The notes under the pieces were generated by a model. The model did not search any database, was not told the origin of the DNA, and saw only the letters and a program-made list of their open reading frames with translations. From DUPQ01 sp964563155 (GTDB taxonomy: Bacteria; Bacillota; Clostridia; DUPQ01): a stretch of DNA of 64,000 bases. The stretch spans positions 1 through 64,000 of the forward strand of contig CAZLVL010000001.1 in the NCBI GenBank assembly GCA_964563155.1, given 5' to 3'. Of the stretch, positions 60,104 through 64,000 are shown one piece after another (position 1 is the stretch's first letter; the number at the start of each line of letters is the position of its first letter). The translations under genes were made by a program, and so were the position numbers.

Positions 60104-60174
60104 CATTTTACTTAAAGCCCAAGAAGATATTTTATATCTATATTTCTTGTCCTTTATACCTTGAGTAAGTATAC

Positions 60175-60223
60175 TTAAAGCATATTGGATATAGAAGTAT
60201 TATAGAGCATACATAAAGCATAT
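60175..60223 (+). repeat. three GCATA direct repeats upstream of the third URO-D-fold gene
   Basis: TTAAAGCATAT (60175-60185), TAGAGCATAC (60203-60212) and ATAAAGCATAT (60213-60223) share an (A/G)AGCATA core. They precede the gene by 40-90 bp, so an operator is possible. Confidence 0.4.
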
Positions 60224-60262
60224 AAATATAATAGGAGATTTCCCAAGAAGAAGGTCAAGATA

Positions 60263-61291
60263 ATGAATGGTAGACAAAGAGTTAAAAATGCCTTGGATTT
60301 TAAAAAAGTGGATAAGGTTCCCTTAGAATATTACTACACACCTGTGGGCTATTATGAACACGGTGAAAAACTAAATGACCTCTTTGCAAGCTTACCTGGA
60401 GACTTTCAAGCCTTTGAAAGAAAACCTATTCCAATTATTACTAAAGAACAGACAGATAAAGATGGTAACTATCATGAATTTAAACAAGACCCTTGGCAAA
60501 CCGTCTGGGAGTATAGGATTTATGGCATTGCAGGCATCCCTAAAAAGTATCCCTTAGAAGATCTTTCTCAAGTATATAACTACAAAGCACCTGACATTCC
60601 TTTAATCGGGACAGCTGATTTTTTTGAAACAAAAAAGGCTTTTGATAAACATAAGGAAAACTACTATTTAACAAAATCAGCAGGCAGTCTTTTAGAAAGA
60701 ATGATTGCCCTTAGTCCAGATGAAAACATATATTGTGAGCTAATAGAGGGAAGTAAAGAGATTAATGTATTAGCAGATTTAATAACTGAAAATATATCAA
60801 AAAGGGTTGAGTATCTTTTGGCTTTGGATGTAGATGGTATTTCCTTTGGAGATGATTATGGTTCAGAAAGCACTCTGCTTTTAAGTCCTGAATTATGGAG
60901 AAGTTTTTTTAAGCCACGTTGGAAGTATTTATTTGACCCCATTCTAAAAGCAGGTAAATATATACACTTTCATAGTTGTGGCTATGTCCTACCTATTTTA
61001 GAAGATTTAAGAGAACTTGGTATTTCTTCCATTTGGCCTCAATTGCCTGCATATAATATGGAAGCTTTTGCAAAGTATTGTAAATCCATAGGCCTAGCTG
61101 TGGTAATACATACAGATAGGGCAAACACTATGACCTTTGGTAGCCCTCAAGATGTCAAAGATTTGGTAAAAAGAGAATATGAAGTTTTTGATATGCACCA
61201 AGGAGGCTCCTGGTTCTATGTGGAAGCTGACAATGGCTTTCCCTTTGAAAACCTAGAAGCCTTGGTTGAAGCTATATCTAAATATAGGTAA
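60263..61291 (+). CDS. uroporphyrinogen decarboxylase-fold (MtaA/CmuA-like) protein
   Basis: This 342-residue URO-D-superfamily protein opens with MNGRQRVKNALDFKKVDKVP, the usual start of the non-haem branch. It contains GISFGDDYGSE, LLLSPELWRSFFKPRWKYLF and HFHSCGYVLPILEDL, where the HxCG motif recalls the zinc site of corrinoid methyltransferases. The late part is YVEADNGFPFENLEALV. It is a different subgroup from the two copies near the left end. It lies next to a GH20/GH67-like gene and after a sugar operon. A corrinoid partner is not present, so methyl transfer is only a hypothesis. Confidence 0.78.
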   Translation: MNGRQRVKNALDFKKVDKVPLEYYYTPVGYYEHGEKLNDLFASLPGDFQAFERKPIPIITKEQTDKDGNYHEFKQDPWQTVWEYRIYGIAGIPKKYPLEDLSQVYNYKAPDIPLIGTADFFETKKAFDKHKENYYLTKSAGSLLERMIALSPDENIYCELIEGSKEINVLADLITENISKRVEYLLALDVDGISFGDDYGSESTLLLSPELWRSFFKPRWKYLFDPILKAGKYIHFHSCGYVLPILEDLRELGISSIWPQLPAYNMEAFAKYCKSIGLAVVIHTDRANTMTFGSPQDVKDLVKREYEVFDMHQGGSWFYVEADNGFPFENLEALVEAISKYR

Positions 61292-61292
61292 A

Positions 61293-63596
61293 TTACTTTT
61301 TAATCCTTCTTATTCCTACAAGTCCCTTACAACTTGTATTCTTGTCTATAGGTCCAGCTAAGGTTATCTTTAAAATCTTGTTAGATGATTTATCCTTCTC
61401 ATTTAAGTCTAAAATCACCTCATACCAAGGATTATGTATATTAATCCTTTTTATTGGCTTATCCAAGTCATAGGTAATGTGGCTAATAACCTTTTGTCCC
61501 TCAAGCACAGCAAGATCCACTAAATCAGTTCCTACTGCACTATCTAAATAATCTAAACACAGGTGGCATCTTTTGCTACCTTTTAAGAAATCTTCTAGGT
61601 CATAGGTTAAAGTGGCCAAACCACTTTCATCAAAGTCAGCGCTTGTCCAAGAACCTAAAGCCTTGTAACTTATATGGTCCTTTTTTTCGTAGTTTAACTT
61701 TAACTTTACTAGTACTTCTTCCATAAAGTCTGCTATTCGCAAACACACTGTAGCTGTGTCAATGCTTCTTGTAGAAAAATGTAAATTCGCAGAATCTGTT
61801 TTGGCATCTGCATTTCTTTCTTCTACAGTCACTTTCCATAACAAAATTGTCTTGTATGCTTTTAAGGCATTATCTCTCATTTTTTCATACATTAAAACTA
61901 GTTGTTTTTCTTTTTCTTGGTCTCTTTTTTCCAACTTCAAGAGAGTAAAGAATTTCTGATAGGCCCCAGCGCAGCGAAGCATATACTTAATACTCCTGCT
62001 TTCATATTCATATAAGGGATCACTTAAAAGCTTTGCTTCTTTTACAGCCTTTTCTGTTCTTCTAATATATTTTTCTATACTAACAATGGACCTTCTGGTA
62101 TAGTCGGTAAATCTAAAATCTTCACTATCAAAATCAGTCTTCATAATAACTGGATAATTGAATATTTGACTAACAACAAATCTATTGTCTGCTAAAATCC
62201 AGGCTGATTCCATATTCAAAAGACACCAAGATGAAAAAACCTCGGGGTCTAAATTATTTCTATAGGCATAGGCCTGGCAAAAGGCTTCAATATCTCTCCC
62301 TTTATTATTCCATAGCCATTCAGCCATAGCTGCAATGTTGAATCTATGATAAATATTGGAAGGAACTGCATACCCCACCACCTTATCCAAGCCTTTTTCC
62401 ACAAACTCATCGCATCTGTATTTTATGAAGTCTGGTCCAGTCCAGGGAAAAACACAACGCCAACCATGGGTTATTTGAGGATATACCCCTAGTTTTCCCC
62501 CTTTTTCAATAAAGGGAAGCAGATCTTCATAAATCATAGGTTTTTTATCTGAGATATATGTTCTACTACCATGGTAGTACAAAACACCAATATCCTTGGG
62601 TACCAACTCTAATATTTCTTTGTTTACTGAATAACTTCCTTGAGTTAGCAAAATCTCACTATTTATATGGGGAAACTCTTCCTTTAGCCTTTTAAATAAA
62701 TCTACAAGCATCTTGGTTTCTAATAAGAATGGCTCTTGCCCCTTACACTTAGAACAAATACAGGGCTCAACAGCCTCTGATAACCAGACCATTACATTAT
62801 TCACTCCTTGAATGCTGGCTAAATCCTTCATCCAAGTATATACCAAGTCATGGGTATGAACTGATGACATACATAAGCCTGGCTTGTAGTCATTTCTTTG
62901 GGCTGATTCTTGTGTAGGAACATTTTTTATTTTATCAATAATTTCCTTGTCTTTAACATCATCCAAATGCAACCCTATTATTCCCTCAAAATGAGGAATA
63001 TATGCTGATAGGGATACCCCTTCACTTATACAATTATTTATAACATCTGCATCCTTTAAAAATGCATGAACTATTCCATCCTCTCTTGTTTCAAAGCTGG
63101 CAGTATAGTCTAGGCTATTTAGTTTATACAAGGATGTGTTTTCAATATCATACATGGAGTTGCCACCCCATTGGCCTCTATAGGGCATATCAGGATAATC
63201 ATAGACAAAAAGAAGAGGAATTAAAAAAGCATCTTCTTGTTTTTCAACAGCCTGTAATAGGGTGCGGACTCCATTTAAAAGACCTATGGATGTAAGTGCA
63301 CTTATATTCAAACAATTCTCAAACCATATGGCATAGGCTTGGTCAGGATTTTTAAAAGTCTTTAGTCTTCTTTCTATTTTTTCTTCTGGAATAGCTACTT
63401 TAATTTTAAAAGATCCATTACTTGAGTTGCCGAAAAAATCTCTCAATTTACTTTCTGCATTTTTTGAATGTGGATCTTTAGAAAAAGTAAAATCAATCTC
63501 TACTTCACCTAGCAAAACTCTTCTTTCTTCATTGCAAAAAACTTCCTTAGGTAAAGGAATAAGTCTTTGTGATACTTGTTTTGTAAGTTTACCCAT
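61293..63596 (-). CDS. large GH20/GH67-like protein of uncertain activity
   Basis: This protein of 767 residues starts at 63596 (MGKLTKQVSQ), 9 nt after GGGGG. The N-terminus (about 10-120; IPLPKEVFCNEERR, SIGLLNGVRTLLQAVE) resembles the GH20b/alpha-glucuronidase N-terminal domain. A TIM-barrel-like part follows (about 135-440; DYPDMPYRGQWGGN, VWLSEAVEPCICSKCKG, as in DUF4838/GH67-type proteins). Next come a helical region (about 450-640) and a C-terminal beta-sandwich (about 650-767). No signal peptide is seen. The catalytic residues are not certain. It is convergent with the URO-D-fold gene, separated by 1 nt. Confidence 0.6.
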   Translation of the reverse strand: MGKLTKQVSQRLIPLPKEVFCNEERRVLLGEVEIDFTFSKDPHSKNAESKLRDFFGNSSNGSFKIKVAIPEEKIERRLKTFKNPDQAYAIWFENCLNISALTSIGLLNGVRTLLQAVEKQEDAFLIPLLFVYDYPDMPYRGQWGGNSMYDIENTSLYKLNSLDYTASFETREDGIVHAFLKDADVINNCISEGVSLSAYIPHFEGIIGLHLDDVKDKEIIDKIKNVPTQESAQRNDYKPGLCMSSVHTHDLVYTWMKDLASIQGVNNVMVWLSEAVEPCICSKCKGQEPFLLETKMLVDLFKRLKEEFPHINSEILLTQGSYSVNKEILELVPKDIGVLYYHGSRTYISDKKPMIYEDLLPFIEKGGKLGVYPQITHGWRCVFPWTGPDFIKYRCDEFVEKGLDKVVGYAVPSNIYHRFNIAAMAEWLWNNKGRDIEAFCQAYAYRNNLDPEVFSSWCLLNMESAWILADNRFVVSQIFNYPVIMKTDFDSEDFRFTDYTRRSIVSIEKYIRRTEKAVKEAKLLSDPLYEYESRSIKYMLRCAGAYQKFFTLLKLEKRDQEKEKQLVLMYEKMRDNALKAYKTILLWKVTVEERNADAKTDSANLHFSTRSIDTATVCLRIADFMEEVLVKLKLNYEKKDHISYKALGSWTSADFDESGLATLTYDLEDFLKGSKRCHLCLDYLDSAVGTDLVDLAVLEGQKVISHITYDLDKPIKRINIHNPWYEVILDLNEKDKSSNKILKITLAGPIDKNTSCKGLVGIRRIKK

Positions 63597-63636
63597 ATAA
63601 ATCATCCCCCTTTTCATTGTAGATTTTAACATAAAT

Positions 63637-63658
63637 AGGAAGATATAAACATCTTCCT
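63637..63658. repeat. short perfect inverted repeat
   Basis: AGGAAGAT and ATCTTCCT pair over 8 bp around a 6-nt loop, between the GH20/GH67-like gene start and the transposase fragment. It could be an operator, a terminator or a relic of an IS end. Confidence 0.35.
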
Positions 63659-63666
63659 ACTTTTAA

Positions 63667-64000
63667 TTTTCTTATATACAAACAATAATCTTAGTAAAAT
63701 ACAAGTTAATGATAGGCTTTATCCATAAAGAAAAAACAAGTGCTTCAATGGCACAAACCTATGACTATCTACAAGAGATATTAGGAATAGAAGACTTTTG
63801 CTATCTCTTTCCTGTAACGCTTGTAGACAGAGGAGTAGAATTTGAAAGGTATGATCTTTTTGAAAAGGACAAAGATAATCTACAAAGGACCATAATGTTT
63901 TACTGTGATCCAATGAATGCCAGTCAAAAACCACATGTGGAAAACAACCATAATTATGTGAGAGATATACTACCAAACCAATATAACTGGGACAATCTCA
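63667..64000 (+). mobile_element. IS30-family transposase, C-terminal fragment (runs off the window)
   Basis: The plus-strand frame is open from 63667 and encodes YKLMIGFIHKEKTSASMAQT (from 63700), FPVTLVDRGVEFERYDLFEK and FYCDPMNASQKPHVENNHN, then VRDILP. This is the integrase core of IS30 transposases, with the second Asp (VDRG) and the catalytic Glu (HVENNHN). The N-terminal HTH and the first Asp of the DDE triad are missing: an in-frame TAA at 63664 closes the frame, and the previous gene starts about 70 bp upstream. It is therefore a remnant unless an upstream part was lost by rearrangement. The 3' end lies beyond 64000. Confidence 0.85.

Noticed and set aside
63719..63976. Minus-strand open frame of 85 codons
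   Set aside because: The plus strand encodes clear IS30 transposase sequence in the same place.

Overview
This window is AT-rich DNA from a low-GC Gram-positive bacterium, most likely an anaerobic member of the Clostridia (Bacillota). The evidence for anaerobiosis is a class III ribonucleotide reductase (nrdDG), a single-chain 4Fe-4S L-serine dehydratase and a clostridial 2[4Fe-4S] ferredoxin. The Bacillota assignment rests on darA, ricT, coaX, a monofunctional birA, DUF2207/LemA, and lipoprotein solute-binding proteins with Thr/Pro linkers. Species cannot be named from the sequence alone. Most genes lie on the minus strand.

Layout. 1-860: a small XRE regulator/membrane protein pair and a tRNA-Arg(CCG). 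860-13500: a carbohydrate region with L-fucose isomerase, two URO-D-fold proteins, a LemA/DUF2207 pair, two tandem toroid/lyase-like proteins on the plus strand, a Gfo/Idh dehydrogenase and a sugar-isomerase-like TIM barrel. 13530-19870: dGTPase, a PMT-type membrane glycosyltransferase, a metallo-hydrolase and two CNNM/HlyC-type transporters. 20000-27810: four tandem paralogous solute-binding lipoproteins, each with its own sigma-A-like promoter and intrinsic terminator and no permease nearby; copy 2 carries a homopolymer frameshift right after its ATG. 27850-52500: mostly housekeeping operons: P-loop/Asp23 protein, methyltransferase, ferredoxin; a long operon with birA, coaX, tmk, darA, holB and ricT; helicase, nnrD and alr; zapA, dut, yigZ and yebC; nrdDG under two NrdR boxes; split transketolase, tatD and rsmA; YitT and a TPR protein. 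52500-54880: L-serine dehydratase, a tRNA-Val/tRNA-Thr operon and a short pyroglutamyl-peptidase-like protein. 54900-63600: a second carbohydrate locus with an AraC regulator divergent from a GH2 glycosidase and GPH sugar symporter, a third URO-D-fold protein and a large GH20/GH67-like protein. 63667-64000: the 3' part of an IS30-family transposase, cut by the window edge.

How it fits together. The two flanks are accessory glycan-use loci. The AraC/GH2 intergenic region has a textbook AraC operator: a 14-bp direct repeat with a 21-bp period ending next to a weak -35 element. The core is compact housekeeping DNA with many 1-32 nt gene overlaps, so translational coupling is common. The observations most worth following are the four autonomous solute-binding protein units with the A8 slippage tract, a possible ATA start codon in the P-loop/Asp23 gene, an orphan promoter-terminator unit upstream of the serine dehydratase gene, and the repeated pairing of URO-D-fold proteins with sugar genes.
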